A stretch of 64,000 nucleotides of DNA from CBDCUW01 sp965222745 (GCA_965222745.1 CBDCUW010000003.1:744001-808000); one strand, 5' to 3'; positions 17,631-26,356 are shown, numbered from the stretch's first letter. Notes: a model not told the origin generated them from the letters alone. Numbers and translations: made by a program.

Positions 17631-18062
17631 ATGAACCAACCACGATTCATTCGCCCCATCGCCACCGTTGCCCTGGCGTCGATACTGGTTCTACTGGCTT
17701 CCTCAGATGCTGGTGCCGAACTCCATTGGCGCACTTCACCGCAAGAGACGTTGGAATTGGCTCGGACAAACGGAAAACCGATCTTGGTCTATGTCACGGC
17801 CGACTGGTGCCACTATTGCCAAAAAATGAAACAAGATACATGGGATGACCGCGGCGTTGCGGCGGCGGTCTCCCAGAACTTTGAAGTGTTGATGCTAGAT
17901 GGAGACCGCAATCGGCGAATTGTCAAGAAAATGCGGCTGAAAGGTTTTCCAGTAACGCTGATCTACACACCCGATGGTCACTACGTTACTCAGCAAGCCG
18001 GTTACATGTCACCCGACCAAACGCTCGACTGGTTACGAGGCATATCGAGCTACGAACGATAG
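17631..18062 (+). CDS. Secreted thioredoxin-like protein
   Basis: A 143-residue exported thioredoxin-fold protein. After the signal peptide (residues 1-29, ending SSDAGA) the sequence has the pattern of DUF255/thioredoxin_7-like proteins: GKPILVYVTADWCHYCQKMK with active-site C-H-Y-C, then GFPVTLIYTPDGHYV with the cis-Pro loop. It probably reduces or isomerises disulfides, or helps cytochrome maturation, in the periplasm. The ATG at 17631 is the only start that leaves a clean signal peptide. Its last 13 bases overlap the 3' end of the convergent symporter gene. Confidence 0.87.
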   Translation: MNQPRFIRPIATVALASILVLLASSDAGAELHWRTSPQETLELARTNGKPILVYVTADWCHYCQKMKQDTWDDRGVAAAVSQNFEVLMLDGDRNRRIVKKMRLKGFPVTLIYTPDGHYVTQQAGYMSPDQTLDWLRGISSYER

Positions 18063-19921
18063 AAAAACTTTTCGACCAGCCGGCGATCGGGCTTGCCGAT
18101 TTTGGCGATCGCCACCGCTGCAATCGCGGACATCGCCAGGTCCCAGATGAAAGGATTCAGGCCCAGAAACTCGTACGCTTCGAACTTTCCTCGCTGGTAG
18201 TAGCCCCAGCAAGTCAGCCCGACATGCATCGCTGTGCCGCCAATCATTCCCGCGATCGTTCCTCCGGAAGTCATCTTCGGCCAGTAGAGAGCCAACGCCA
18301 TCGGGACAAAGAAGCAAGCAGCCAACCCGCCGCTGCCAAAGACGATCAGGTCTTGCAGGTACTGCGGCGGGTTCAGAACACACAGAAATGCCAAGACGCC
18401 GACAATGACTGTGACGCTGTAGCTAAGCCACTTCATGTTTCGCTCGGACGCGTCCGGTTCCACGTGACCCTGGTAGATGTCGCGCACCACTGCCGAGGAA
18501 ACCATCAGTAAAAAACTGTCAACGCTAGACATCACCGCGGCAAAAGGAGCCGCCACCAACAATCCGGCCAACCAGGGCAAGCCGGCATTGACGGTCAGCT
18601 GTGTGGCAAGTTCGGGCATCGTGCGGTCGGCGTCGATCTCCATTCCCGGCATCAAGACACGGCCGCAGCAGCAGATCACGACCAGTGAGAAGTAGATGAT
18701 CGAGTAGTAGACCGCAACGGTCACGATCGAGTATCGCAGCGTCCTGGTATCCTTGAAGGACATCAGCCGCACCATGTTGCCCGGCTGGCCTGCTCCCGCA
18801 AACGGCCAAAAGATAAAGAAACTCACCGCCGTGCCCAGCGCCAGGAAGCCCAGGCCGCTGTTGTTGCTAGGACCGGGATTGGTCACGTAAACACCCTGGC
18901 GGCGATCGCCAAAGCGATAGGGTGTGACTTCGATCTTTTCCAGCGTGACGCCGTCGGCCCAGCGATCCGTGCGAATTTTTTCGACTTCGAAGGGAGTGAT
19001 GATTTTCAAGATTGGCACGCGGTCGCTGGTCTGTTTGCCCGGCGCGATCACGGCGCGGCGGGCCAAACGGTACGCCTGGTCATCCTGCTTGATCCAAGTT
19101 CCTTTCGGGATCACCGTTTCCTCAGGCGCCGCGGCGATCAGACCAACGACCGCTTCGCCATGTTGCGGCGGCAGCATCTTTTGCATTTTTCGGGTCGCGT
19201 TTTCCAATCCGCCGACTTGATAGAGCGCCATTCCCAGCATCAACAGCACGCCGACAAACATCACGATTCCCTGCATCACGTCGGTCCACACCACAGCACG
19301 AAATCCGCCGTAGACGACATACACGATCGTGGCCGCCGAAAACACAAGCAAGCAGACCAGGTAATCGGGATCGGCGCTGCTGACCCAAGGAACGTTGGCT
19401 GTGACATCGCCAACCCACTGCACCATCAAGCGAAACGCAGGCTCGTCGGCCAACAGCGCACTGAGGATTTTTCCGCCCGCCTTGAAATTGGCCAACAAGT
19501 AAAAGAACAGGAAAAAAACCATCAACGATGTCGCTGTCAACCCGACCGCCGGACTCTCGAAACGGCCCCGCAGTACTTCCGGAATCGTCAGCGCGTCACA
19601 CTTTCTGGCGACCTGGTTCAAACGCTTTCCAAGGAGTGCCATCGCCACCAACGGCCCGATCATGAAGGCCGCAATCCACAGCGCAAGTGTCCATCCGTGC
19701 GTGTAGATCAACGCCGGAAACCCCATGAAGCTGCCGCCCGATGAATTGGTCGCGGCGAACGTCAGCGCAAAAGCCCAAACTCCAAAACTTCGGCTGCCAA
19801 GAAAGTACTCGCCGACAAACTCCTTTCCTTTGGTGGCTCGATTCGAAAGCACCGCCAACAGGAAGACGGCGATCGTGTAGATGCCAAACGTGATCAATGC
19901 CGCGTTGGAGCCCTCATTCAT
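18050..19921 (-). CDS. Sodium:solute symporter family transporter
   Basis: A 623-residue inner-membrane transporter of the SSS family, which couples Na+ entry to uptake of amino acids, sugars or organic anions. About 13 transmembrane helices are predicted. Typical stretches are FALTFAATNSSGGSFMGFPA in helices 2-3, VYGGFRAVVWTDVMQGIVMF and MSSVDSFLLMVSSAVVRDIY (helix 8-9 signature). A soluble insertion at about residues 245-350 between helices is longer than usual. Its ATG overlaps the stop of the small membrane-protein gene upstream by eight bases (ATGAATGA). With the dipeptidase and D-amino-acid lyase genes in the same operon, the substrate is likely a dipeptide or a D-amino acid. Confidence 0.92.
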   Translation of the reverse strand: MNEGSNAALITFGIYTIAVFLLAVLSNRATKGKEFVGEYFLGSRSFGVWAFALTFAATNSSGGSFMGFPALIYTHGWTLALWIAAFMIGPLVAMALLGKRLNQVARKCDALTIPEVLRGRFESPAVGLTATSLMVFFLFFYLLANFKAGGKILSALLADEPAFRLMVQWVGDVTANVPWVSSADPDYLVCLLVFSAATIVYVVYGGFRAVVWTDVMQGIVMFVGVLLMLGMALYQVGGLENATRKMQKMLPPQHGEAVVGLIAAAPEETVIPKGTWIKQDDQAYRLARRAVIAPGKQTSDRVPILKIITPFEVEKIRTDRWADGVTLEKIEVTPYRFGDRRQGVYVTNPGPSNNSGLGFLALGTAVSFFIFWPFAGAGQPGNMVRLMSFKDTRTLRYSIVTVAVYYSIIYFSLVVICCCGRVLMPGMEIDADRTMPELATQLTVNAGLPWLAGLLVAAPFAAVMSSVDSFLLMVSSAVVRDIYQGHVEPDASERNMKWLSYSVTVIVGVLAFLCVLNPPQYLQDLIVFGSGGLAACFFVPMALALYWPKMTSGGTIAGMIGGTAMHVGLTCWGYYQRGKFEAYEFLGLNPFIWDLAMSAIAAVAIAKIGKPDRRLVEKFFYRS

Positions 19922-20222
19922 CCGAGGTCTCCTCCGTTTCGCTTTCCTGCAGCGGGTGATCCTTCATCACGCGAAGTGCGAACCAGGCAATGAACAACGT
20001 GACCACGATCCACGGCAAGAAGACTCCCCAAAACACCCAGGACGGCATCCCCAGAATGGTCGTCACCTGCTTCGTATCGCCATCGCCGTAACCCAGCAGC
20101 GCACAAACACCGATGACCCAGGCGAAGTTGACGCACCAGGCAATCAGAATCCACTTCAACTCGCGCAGTGAACTGACATACAACGGATCGAGCTGCGGCT
20201 TGGAATTGTCAGGCTGTGTCAT
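19914..20222 (-). CDS. Small two-helix membrane protein (YhdT/DUF997-like), symporter partner
   Basis: A 102-residue protein with two hydrophobic helices (about residues 24-44 and 63-86) and the segment WCVNFAWVIGVCALLGYGDG, as in YhdT/DUF997 proteins, which often sit beside SSS transporters such as PanF and may be accessory subunits. The ATG at 20222 has GGGAGCC about ten bases upstream. The gene end overlaps the symporter start by eight bases, so both proteins are likely made together. Confidence 0.8.
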   Translation of the reverse strand: MTQPDNSKPQLDPLYVSSLRELKWILIAWCVNFAWVIGVCALLGYGDGDTKQVTTILGMPSWVFWGVFLPWIVVTLFIAWFALRVMKDHPLQESETEETSDE

Positions 20223-20241
20223 TCTCGTTGGCTCCCGGTTG

Positions 20242-21345
20242 TTATCGGTCTCGCGCAGTGACTCGCCAGGTTTGGCCGGTCGCCCGGCCGTCATGCACCA
20301 GATGGGCAACCGCGTGAAGCGCCACCGTCGGACAGATGTGTTGCGGAATCCCAATCAAGGCGTCACCCAGGGAGATTTCGCCTGCGCGCGAGGTTTCGAT
20401 CACCAGGTGTTCTTCACTTTGCCCAATCAACTTGACATCGGGGAACTGCGGAAAGTGAACACGACGCTCTAGCGGCATTTCCGACGCCACCGCTTTGTAT
20501 CCCAAGTCAAGGCAAAGACGATTTTCGCCTGGTTTGCTGATCACACGAGTCAGCAGTGCCGCAGCGACGCCAAAGGGAAGCTCCGGATGGGCGCTGCCGT
20601 ATCCGACATCCCAGAACAAGGGCGTACCGGGACTGCATTGCCATGGCGTTTCCGCCGCCCAGATTCCGAAAGTGGGCGAACCGCCACCGACAATCGCCGG
20701 CGAGCGGCGCGACTGATCGTACTGACGAGTCTGCCGAATGATGGCCATCGCAGCGTCCGTCCGCGCCGACAACGGCGGGTCATGAATGTGTCCGTCATAA
20801 ACATGCAGTCCGGCGTACTGAACATCGTCGCGCGATTCGATCCAATCGCGAAGCCGGTCGATCTTTTCTCCCAGCGGAATTCCCGTCCGATGCATGCCGC
20901 AATCGACGTCGATGAACAATCGAAAAGGACGTCGCGAGTCCCCCAGTTTTTCCACAACGACTTTCGCGACGCCAAGGTCATCGACGATCGCGGCCAGCGA
21001 AGTATCGGGATAACGGCCCACCAGGTCGGCCAAACGCCCGATGTTCGGTCCAACCGGTTGATAGGCGAGCAACACGTCGGGCGCACCGACCGACGCAGCC
21101 ATTTCAACTTCGGCAATCGTTGCCGCTTTGAATCGCCCGATGCCGGCGTCCATCTGCATGCGGATCACTTCGGGCATCTTGTGAGTCTTCACGTGGGTGC
21201 GAAGGCGATCCGTCTGGCCATCAACCACCGCGATCATCTGTTGAATGTTCTGGGCGACTTGATCGGGATCGATCAGCAACGCGGGTGAAGCGACCGCGTC
21301 GGGATTGTCCAACCGGAAAGATTTCGTTTCGATATCGCCGCTCAT
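20242..21345 (-). CDS. PLP-dependent D-serine dehydratase/D-threonine aldolase-like protein
   Basis: A 367-residue fold-type III PLP enzyme. Lys53 in RTHVKTHKMPEV is the expected PLP lysine. The TIM barrel follows (LFIDVDCGMHRTGIPL, GLHVYDGHIHD), then IVGGGSPTFGIW. Near the C-terminus PQHICPTVALH carries the metal pair His-x-Cys. In eukaryotic-type D-serine dehydratase the pair is His/Cys, whereas D-threonine aldolase uses His/Asp, so dehydratase-like chemistry on D-Ser or D-Thr is more likely. Its ATG at 21345 overlaps the dipeptidase stop by four bases (ATGA); an upstream GTG-type start is less likely. The operon context suggests it degrades D-amino acids released by the dipeptidase. Confidence 0.86.
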   Translation of the reverse strand: MSGDIETKSFRLDNPDAVASPALLIDPDQVAQNIQQMIAVVDGQTDRLRTHVKTHKMPEVIRMQMDAGIGRFKAATIAEVEMAASVGAPDVLLAYQPVGPNIGRLADLVGRYPDTSLAAIVDDLGVAKVVVEKLGDSRRPFRLFIDVDCGMHRTGIPLGEKIDRLRDWIESRDDVQYAGLHVYDGHIHDPPLSARTDAAMAIIRQTRQYDQSRRSPAIVGGGSPTFGIWAAETPWQCSPGTPLFWDVGYGSAHPELPFGVAAALLTRVISKPGENRLCLDLGYKAVASEMPLERRVHFPQFPDVKLIGQSEEHLVIETSRAGEISLGDALIGIPQHICPTVALHAVAHLVHDGRATGQTWRVTARDR

Positions 21346-22415
21346 TCCGCAGACCACGCTCGCTGGAGAAAGCCGATGAAGTTGCCGTGACTGATCCGCC
21401 TCAAATCGGTTTCGTCGTAACCGCGCTGACGCAGGATTTCGAAAAATTTTGAAAGATCGGCAATGGTGTCCAAGTCGGCCGGTGTCTGTTCGTTTCCGTA
21501 GCCGCCGTCCAAGTCAGTACCGATACCAGTGTGCTCGGTCGTTCCCAACAGCTGGCAAACGTGGTCCACGTGGTCGGCCAATTTGGCCAAGTTTGCGTCG
21601 GGGATATCAGGATGTTTCGTCACCCCTCGATTCCAACCGGGAACCACCATCCAGACATCCAGGGCCACGCCGATCACTGCGCCGCGCATCGCCAACGCCT
21701 TGATTTGATCGTCCGACAGCTGACGCGGATCATCGACCAGAGCGCGGCAATTGTGGTGGCTGGCCCAGATCGGTCCGCCGAAAGCGTCGAGCGATTCCCA
21801 AAAAGTCCTTTCGCTCAAATGCGTTGCATCCAAAATGATGCCCAACTGTTCCATCGCCCGCAGAAGCTGGCGACCCAAGTCCGAAAGACCGCCCGATTGG
21901 TCGTGGCCCAAAGCGTACCGGCCGACTCCGTAATGCGCCGGTCCGATTGCCCGTAAACCTTGCTGGTAGGAAGTTTGCAGATCATCCAGGTCACGAAGCG
22001 AATCGGCTCCTTCCAAGCTCAAGATATAGCCAATCGGAGTGCCATCGGCATCTTCGTTCCACTGCCGCAGATGATCTTTCAGCTGCTGCCACGATACGAT
22101 TTGTCGCAATTGCCCTTCATCTTCCATCGCCCGGTACCAGGCAAGTTGCCCCCGAGTCATCGCCCACGCCTGGGGCGGAGAATTCCAGGCGCCGCAGGGG
22201 GCAGCCGGTTTCATGCAGCCGGCAAGTTGAGTGGCAACGCAGATTCCAATTCCGGCTTTTCGCATCTCCGGAAAAGTGACCGTTCCGCTGCCCCGTCCCC
22301 ACAAATCGTTCATGCCCGCTTCGTCCTGGCGAATTTGATTCGCCGTCCTGCGGAGATCACGGTTGTATTCCAACGCGTTGAGAGCAAGATCGAGGTGGGC
22401 GTCAAAAACTAGCAT
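21342..22415 (-). CDS. Membrane dipeptidase family (peptidase M19) protein
   Basis: A 357-residue zinc dipeptidase of family M19, amidohydrolase fold. Metal ligands and landmarks are visible: DAHLD (His7, Asp9) at the start, the bridging Glu in YILSLEGAD, DATHLS, SHHNCRAL and GIGTDLDGGYG. There is no signal peptide, so it is cytoplasmic. Members cleave dipeptides, often with a C-terminal D-residue, as well as some beta-lactams. It is the first gene of the minus-strand operon that continues into the PLP D-amino-acid lyase, the YhdT-like protein and the symporter, and it overlaps the next gene by four bases. Confidence 0.92.
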   Translation of the reverse strand: MLVFDAHLDLALNALEYNRDLRRTANQIRQDEAGMNDLWGRGSGTVTFPEMRKAGIGICVATQLAGCMKPAAPCGAWNSPPQAWAMTRGQLAWYRAMEDEGQLRQIVSWQQLKDHLRQWNEDADGTPIGYILSLEGADSLRDLDDLQTSYQQGLRAIGPAHYGVGRYALGHDQSGGLSDLGRQLLRAMEQLGIILDATHLSERTFWESLDAFGGPIWASHHNCRALVDDPRQLSDDQIKALAMRGAVIGVALDVWMVVPGWNRGVTKHPDIPDANLAKLADHVDHVCQLLGTTEHTGIGTDLDGGYGNEQTPADLDTIADLSKFFEILRQRGYDETDLRRISHGNFIGFLQRAWSAE

Positions 22416-22504
22416 CAGGGGCTTCCCATCAAACCGGCGAGGTCCCAGACTTTACCATCAAATTTGTGGTTGATGTGATGCGAGACCCACGTTTTAGGTA
22501 GCAC

Positions 22505-24259
22505 ATGATGTTGAATCTGTCCTGCAACACACTCGTCACCGCAGCGGTCGGTTTGCTCTCACTTTGCATTTGTTTTGCATCCGGCGCTGAACCTGCCGCG
22601 ACTCCGCAGCCACGACCGAACATCTTGTTCATCTCGATCGACGACTTGAACGATTGGATCGGCTGTCTGGGGGGCCATCCGCAAGCCAAAACGCCGAACA
22701 TCGATCGGCTGGCGGCCAGCGGTATGTTATTCACCAACGCCCACTGCGCAGCTCCGGCTTGCAATCCCTCGCGCACCGCAATCATGACCGGTATCTCGCC
22801 TCACAAATCGGGACTCTACGACAACCGCCAGAAAATGCGCGAGCTGTTGCCCGATGCTGAATTGATGCCGAAGTTTTTTTCACGGCACGGTTATTGGTCG
22901 GCCGGTTCGGGAAAGCTGTTGCACTACTTCATCGACGCCCCGTCATGGGACGAGTACTTTCCGCCGAAAGAGACGGAAGACCCATTTCCACGAACGCTGT
23001 ATCCCAAAAAGCGGCCCGTTAATTTGCCGCGCGGAGGACCTTGGCAATACGTGGAAACCGATTGGGCGGCGCTGGATGCGACGGACGAAGAATTCGGCGG
23101 CGATTGGCTCGTGTCGCGATGGATTGGCCAGCAGTTGAACCGAAAACATGACCAGCCTTTCTTTCTGGCCTGCGGGATCTATCGGCCTCACGAACCGTGG
23201 TTTGTTCCGGCAAAGTATTTTGAAGATTATCCGCTGGAGGATATTCAATTGCCGCCCGGTTACAAGGATGACGACTTGGGCGATCTGCCGTCGGCCGGAC
23301 AAAAACGAGGTCCCAATCGTTACTTTGCCCACATCCGCAGGCACGGCCAGTGGAAACAGGCGATTCAAGGCTACCTGGCGTCAATCGCGTTCGCCGATGC
23401 CATGGTGGGAAGGGTGATCGACGCGTTAGAAAGTGGGCCCAATCGCGACAATACGATCGTGGTGCTGTGGAGCGATCATGGTTGGCACCTGGGGGAAAAG
23501 CAGCATTGGCAGAAATTCACCGGCTGGCGCGTCTGCACCCGCGTGCCGCTGATTGTTCGTGTTCCCCAGGGCAGCCCTGGGTTGCCTGCCGGAACGACAG
23601 CAGGATCGACATGCGATCAACCGGTGAATTTGTTGAGCCTCTATCCGACGCTCACACAGCTGTCCGGGCTTCCCGACAGAAAATCCAATGACGGCCCCAG
23701 CCTGGTGCCGCTGTTGAAGGATTCTAACAACCGTTGGCCCCACGTTTCGATCACTTACTTGAACAAGCCGGACAACTACGCGGTTAGCGGTAAGCGGTGG
23801 CGGTACATTCACTACGACGATGGTGGCCAGGAGTTGTACGATACCAAGGCCGACCGCTATGAATGGAACAACCTTGCCGACCAACCCCAGCACGGCGGGC
23901 AGGTCGATCGTTTGAAATCGCTTGCACCGACAACGTTTGCCGAGTTTGTGCCCGCCAGTGATGAAGCATTACCGGACCTGAAGTGGCAACCGGCAGACGT
24001 TTCTGCCGCGCCGGCGTCCAGACCGGACGGCAATCGCTTTGACATCATCTTCATCAATCGCCGAAAAGATGGCGTCCAAGTTTTTTGGATGGATCGCCAA
24101 GGCAAACCGCGGCCCTACGGAATTCTGCAATCAGGTTGGAGAAAGCCCCAAAACACCCGGCCGGGAGCGGTCTGGTTGATCACCGACCTGGAAGACAATC
24201 CGCTGGGACACTTCGCTGTGGGCGACCGAACAGCGAAGGCGGTCATCCCGGAGCAGTAG
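22505..24259 (+). CDS. Type I sulfatase (iduronate-2-sulfatase-like) with C-terminal VHL-beta-like domain
   Basis: A 584-residue exported sulfatase. Signal peptide about residues 1-27; metal-binding DD in FISIDDLND; formylglycine site C86-N-P-S-R90 followed by TAIMTG; later sulfatase landmarks GSGKLLH, IVVLWSDHGWHLGEKQHWQK and SITYLNKPDNYAVSGKRWRY. The lack of GKWH and the WSDHGWHLGEK motif place it with iduronate-2-sulfatase-like (S1_7 type) enzymes that cut sulfate esters from polysaccharides. Residues about 511-584 form an extra domain: IIFINRRKDGVQVFWMDRQG, PRPYGILQSGW and VWLITDLEDNPLGHF resemble the beta domain of VHL. Convergent with the protoglobin gene across a long hairpin. Confidence 0.92.
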   Translation: MMLNLSCNTLVTAAVGLLSLCICFASGAEPAATPQPRPNILFISIDDLNDWIGCLGGHPQAKTPNIDRLAASGMLFTNAHCAAPACNPSRTAIMTGISPHKSGLYDNRQKMRELLPDAELMPKFFSRHGYWSAGSGKLLHYFIDAPSWDEYFPPKETEDPFPRTLYPKKRPVNLPRGGPWQYVETDWAALDATDEEFGGDWLVSRWIGQQLNRKHDQPFFLACGIYRPHEPWFVPAKYFEDYPLEDIQLPPGYKDDDLGDLPSAGQKRGPNRYFAHIRRHGQWKQAIQGYLASIAFADAMVGRVIDALESGPNRDNTIVVLWSDHGWHLGEKQHWQKFTGWRVCTRVPLIVRVPQGSPGLPAGTTAGSTCDQPVNLLSLYPTLTQLSGLPDRKSNDGPSLVPLLKDSNNRWPHVSITYLNKPDNYAVSGKRWRYIHYDDGGQELYDTKADRYEWNNLADQPQHGGQVDRLKSLAPTTFAEFVPASDEALPDLKWQPADVSAAPASRPDGNRFDIIFINRRKDGVQVFWMDRQGKPRPYGILQSGWRKPQNTRPGAVWLITDLEDNPLGHFAVGDRTAKAVIPEQ

Positions 24260-24282
24260 GTCGTTGCTTCTTTTCTCCCCCA

Positions 24283-24353
24283 CTCCCACTCTCCTCTTCT
24301 CCCCCTCTCAGACACAAGCGAGGGTTGAGAGGGGGAGAAAGGGAGAGTGGGAG
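24283..24353. repeat. Long purine/pyrimidine hairpin between convergent genes
   Basis: Arms of 28 bases at 24283-24310 and 24326-24353 are inverted copies with only two mismatches, around a 15-base loop. One arm is nearly all pyrimidine, the other nearly all purine. It sits between two convergent genes (stops at 24259 and 24367) and may block transcription from either side, although there is no T run directly after it. Confidence 0.75.
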
Positions 24354-24366
24354 CGTCTTCCCGTTC

Positions 24367-24933
24367 TCAGTAGTGTCGGGTGATGAAGTCGTTTTGAATC
24401 CACAGCAGCTTGTTGAAGGCGCGTTGGGTTTGCAGCTTCGTTTGCTCGTCAAGCGGGGATTCGGCGATCGTTTCCATCAATGTGTCCGATAGCAGGCCCA
24501 TCAAAGCGTTCATCTGGACCAGCGGCACTTGGATTTGTTTGTTACCGGCAGCAGGGGTGTGAATTTTTCCGACCATGTCCAAGTACTGAATCATCTTGGC
24601 GTCGTAGGATCGGCCGATCAGGTGCATGAAGTACCGATTCAAGTGATCCTTGCGGAATTGAATTTGAGGATGATCGGGACGAAGGTCGGCCAAGTTGGTA
24701 GGAACATCACCTTCATGACCATGTTGTCGCGGCAGAAAATGCCTGGCCGTGGCGTCGTAGCTGAGCAGTTTGGCGTACGTCTTGTCGACCAATTCGCCAA
24801 TGCGCGGCCCCAGGTGCGGTGCGAAAGTCTGAATCAATCGCGCTTCATCACTGCCAAAGCCGATGAAATCCGCCAGGTATTCGTAGCGGTAGGAAACGTC
24901 GGTTTCCAACCGCTGCTCGTCAATGGTTTGCAT
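24367..24933 (-). CDS. Protoglobin-family heme protein
   Basis: A 188-residue single-domain protoglobin/globin-sensor-like protein. Family pattern: YRYEYLADFIGFGSDEARLI at the N-terminal helix, LVDKTYAKLLSYDATARHF, then HPQIQFRKDHLNRYFMHLIG and YLDMVGKIH with His125 as likely proximal heme ligand. There is no output domain, so it is a stand-alone gas-binding globin for O2, NO or CO. ATG at 24933; a TTG two codons upstream is an alternative. The gene starts 39 bases after the stop of the hybrid cluster protein gene, same strand, so the two are probably co-transcribed and act together on nitric oxide or related nitrogen species. Confidence 0.88.
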   Translation of the reverse strand: MQTIDEQRLETDVSYRYEYLADFIGFGSDEARLIQTFAPHLGPRIGELVDKTYAKLLSYDATARHFLPRQHGHEGDVPTNLADLRPDHPQIQFRKDHLNRYFMHLIGRSYDAKMIQYLDMVGKIHTPAAGNKQIQVPLVQMNALMGLLSDTLMETIAESPLDEQTKLQTQRAFNKLLWIQNDFITRHY

Positions 24934-24972
24934 GTTCAACGAATAGTTTGCCGCGAAACGTTTTCTCGATGA

Positions 24973-26259
24973 TCAGACGCCGATTTCGACCAGTTCTCGC
25001 GGTGGCGAAGGTTCGATCACTTTGAGGTCGAATTTTTCTTGCAAGATCCGGAACACATTGGGCGACACGAATGCCGGCGGCACCGGACCGACACGGATTC
25101 CCTTGACGTCCAACGCCAACAGACTCAGCAGCACGGCGACCGCTTTCTGTTCGAACCAGGACAACACGATCTCCAACGGCAAATCGTTCACACCGCAGTC
25201 AAACGCATCCGAAAGCGCAAGGGCCACTTGGACGGCGCCGTAGGCATCGTTGCACTGGCCCATGTCCAAGAAACGGGGCAACCCGGCAACCGTTCCATAG
25301 TCGTGATTGCGGATTCGATATTTGCCGCAGCCCAACGTCAAAATGACCGATTCTTCCGACGCCGATTCGGCAAGCTTGGTGTAGTAATTGCGTCCCGTTT
25401 CTGCTCCGTCACAACCGCCGATCAGATAGAAACGTTTGATGTCGCCCGACTTGACCGCGTCGACCACTTTTTCAGCCAGGCCAAGGATCACGCTGTGGTG
25501 AAACCCGATCGTCGATTCACGCACTTTGTTTTCCGGCAACGGCTCGCATTCTTTGGCCTTGGCGATGACGGATGAAAAGTCGTTGCCCTTCAGATGGTGG
25601 CCGCCAGGAACGGCGGTGACGCGAGTGGTGAACAACCGATCGGCGTAAACGTCGGGAGGAATCAACACGCAATTGGTGGTGCCCAGGATCGCGCCGGAAA
25701 AGGTTGGGAATTCCCAAGTCTGGTTCTGCCATGGACCGCCATAGTGGCCAGCCAGGTGCGGGTGCTTTTTCAGTTCGGGATAGCTGTGGGCCGGCAGCAT
25801 TTCGCCGTGAGTATAAACGTTGACTCCCTGGCCGGCGGTCTGTTGAAGCAGATCGGACAAGTCAACCAGGTCATGACCGGTGACCAAGATCCCCGGCCCC
25901 TCCTTGGTGCCTTCGTAGACGGTCGTCGGTTCGGGCGTCCCAAACCGCTCGGTGTGACCTTGATCGAGCATTTCCATCACGCGGATGTTTTGTCGGCCAC
26001 ACTCCAGCACCAACTCCAGCAGGCTGTCCATGTCGAAGTTGACGTTCGTGACCGTCGCAAACAGGGCCTCTTCGATGAAGGCGTTGACCGCTTCGTCTGT
26101 CTTGCCCAGCCGACGAGCGTGATGGGAGTAGGCAGCCATCCCTTTGACGCCGTACAGCAGGATTTCCTGGAGCGACTGCATGTCGGGGTCTTTGCCGCAG
26201 ACGCCAATGTCGGTACAGCCGGTTCCATTTTGAGTCTGTTCACACTGATTGCAAAACAT
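24973..26259 (-). CDS. hcp: Hybrid cluster protein (hydroxylamine/NO reductase)
   Basis: A 428-residue hybrid-cluster protein. N-terminal cysteines C3, C6, C15 and C21 (MFCNQCEQTQNGTGCTDIGV, then C) bind the [4Fe-4S] cluster with C-x2-C-x8-C-x5-C spacing. Hybrid-cluster ligands are visible in the Rossmann part: GHDLVDLSDLL and YTHGEMLPAHSYPEL, then FSGAILGTTNCVLIPPD, LTLGCGKYRIRN and GQCNDAYGAVQVA. It is shorter than the roughly 550-residue E. coli enzyme, consistent with the class lacking one helical bundle. Hcp is cytoplasmic; it reduces hydroxylamine in vitro and NO or S-nitrosylation partners in vivo. The ATG at 26259 begins exactly at the Cys motif; the longer open frame upstream is not protein-like. 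Confidence 0.95.
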   Translation of the reverse strand: MFCNQCEQTQNGTGCTDIGVCGKDPDMQSLQEILLYGVKGMAAYSHHARRLGKTDEAVNAFIEEALFATVTNVNFDMDSLLELVLECGRQNIRVMEMLDQGHTERFGTPEPTTVYEGTKEGPGILVTGHDLVDLSDLLQQTAGQGVNVYTHGEMLPAHSYPELKKHPHLAGHYGGPWQNQTWEFPTFSGAILGTTNCVLIPPDVYADRLFTTRVTAVPGGHHLKGNDFSSVIAKAKECEPLPENKVRESTIGFHHSVILGLAEKVVDAVKSGDIKRFYLIGGCDGAETGRNYYTKLAESASEESVILTLGCGKYRIRNHDYGTVAGLPRFLDMGQCNDAYGAVQVALALSDAFDCGVNDLPLEIVLSWFEQKAVAVLLSLLALDVKGIRVGPVPPAFVSPNVFRILQEKFDLKVIEPSPPRELVEIGV

Positions 26260-26312
26260 CGTTCTCTCCACAGCTTGCTGGACACAAATCCTCGACGAAA
26301 CAGCACCCGAAG

Positions 26313-26356
26313 AACCTACCGGCACTAATAACGGATGTCAAGGTCCGAATATCCGA
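26313..26356 (-). promoter_or_regulatory. Probable promoter and operator of hcp
   Basis: On the minus strand a perfect TTGACA (26341-26336) is followed after 17 bases by TAGGTT (26318-26313), a plausible promoter about 55 bases upstream of the hcp start. Just upstream of and touching the -35 box are two direct TCGGA units (TCGGATATTCGGA, 26356-26344), and CGGAT recurs inverted as ATCCG at 26336-26332. This position suits a repressor or activator of the nitrosative-stress type (Rrf2/NsrR or CRP/FNR families), but the sequence does not match a consensus I know. The promoter is reasonably supported; the operator is tentative. Confidence 0.5.
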
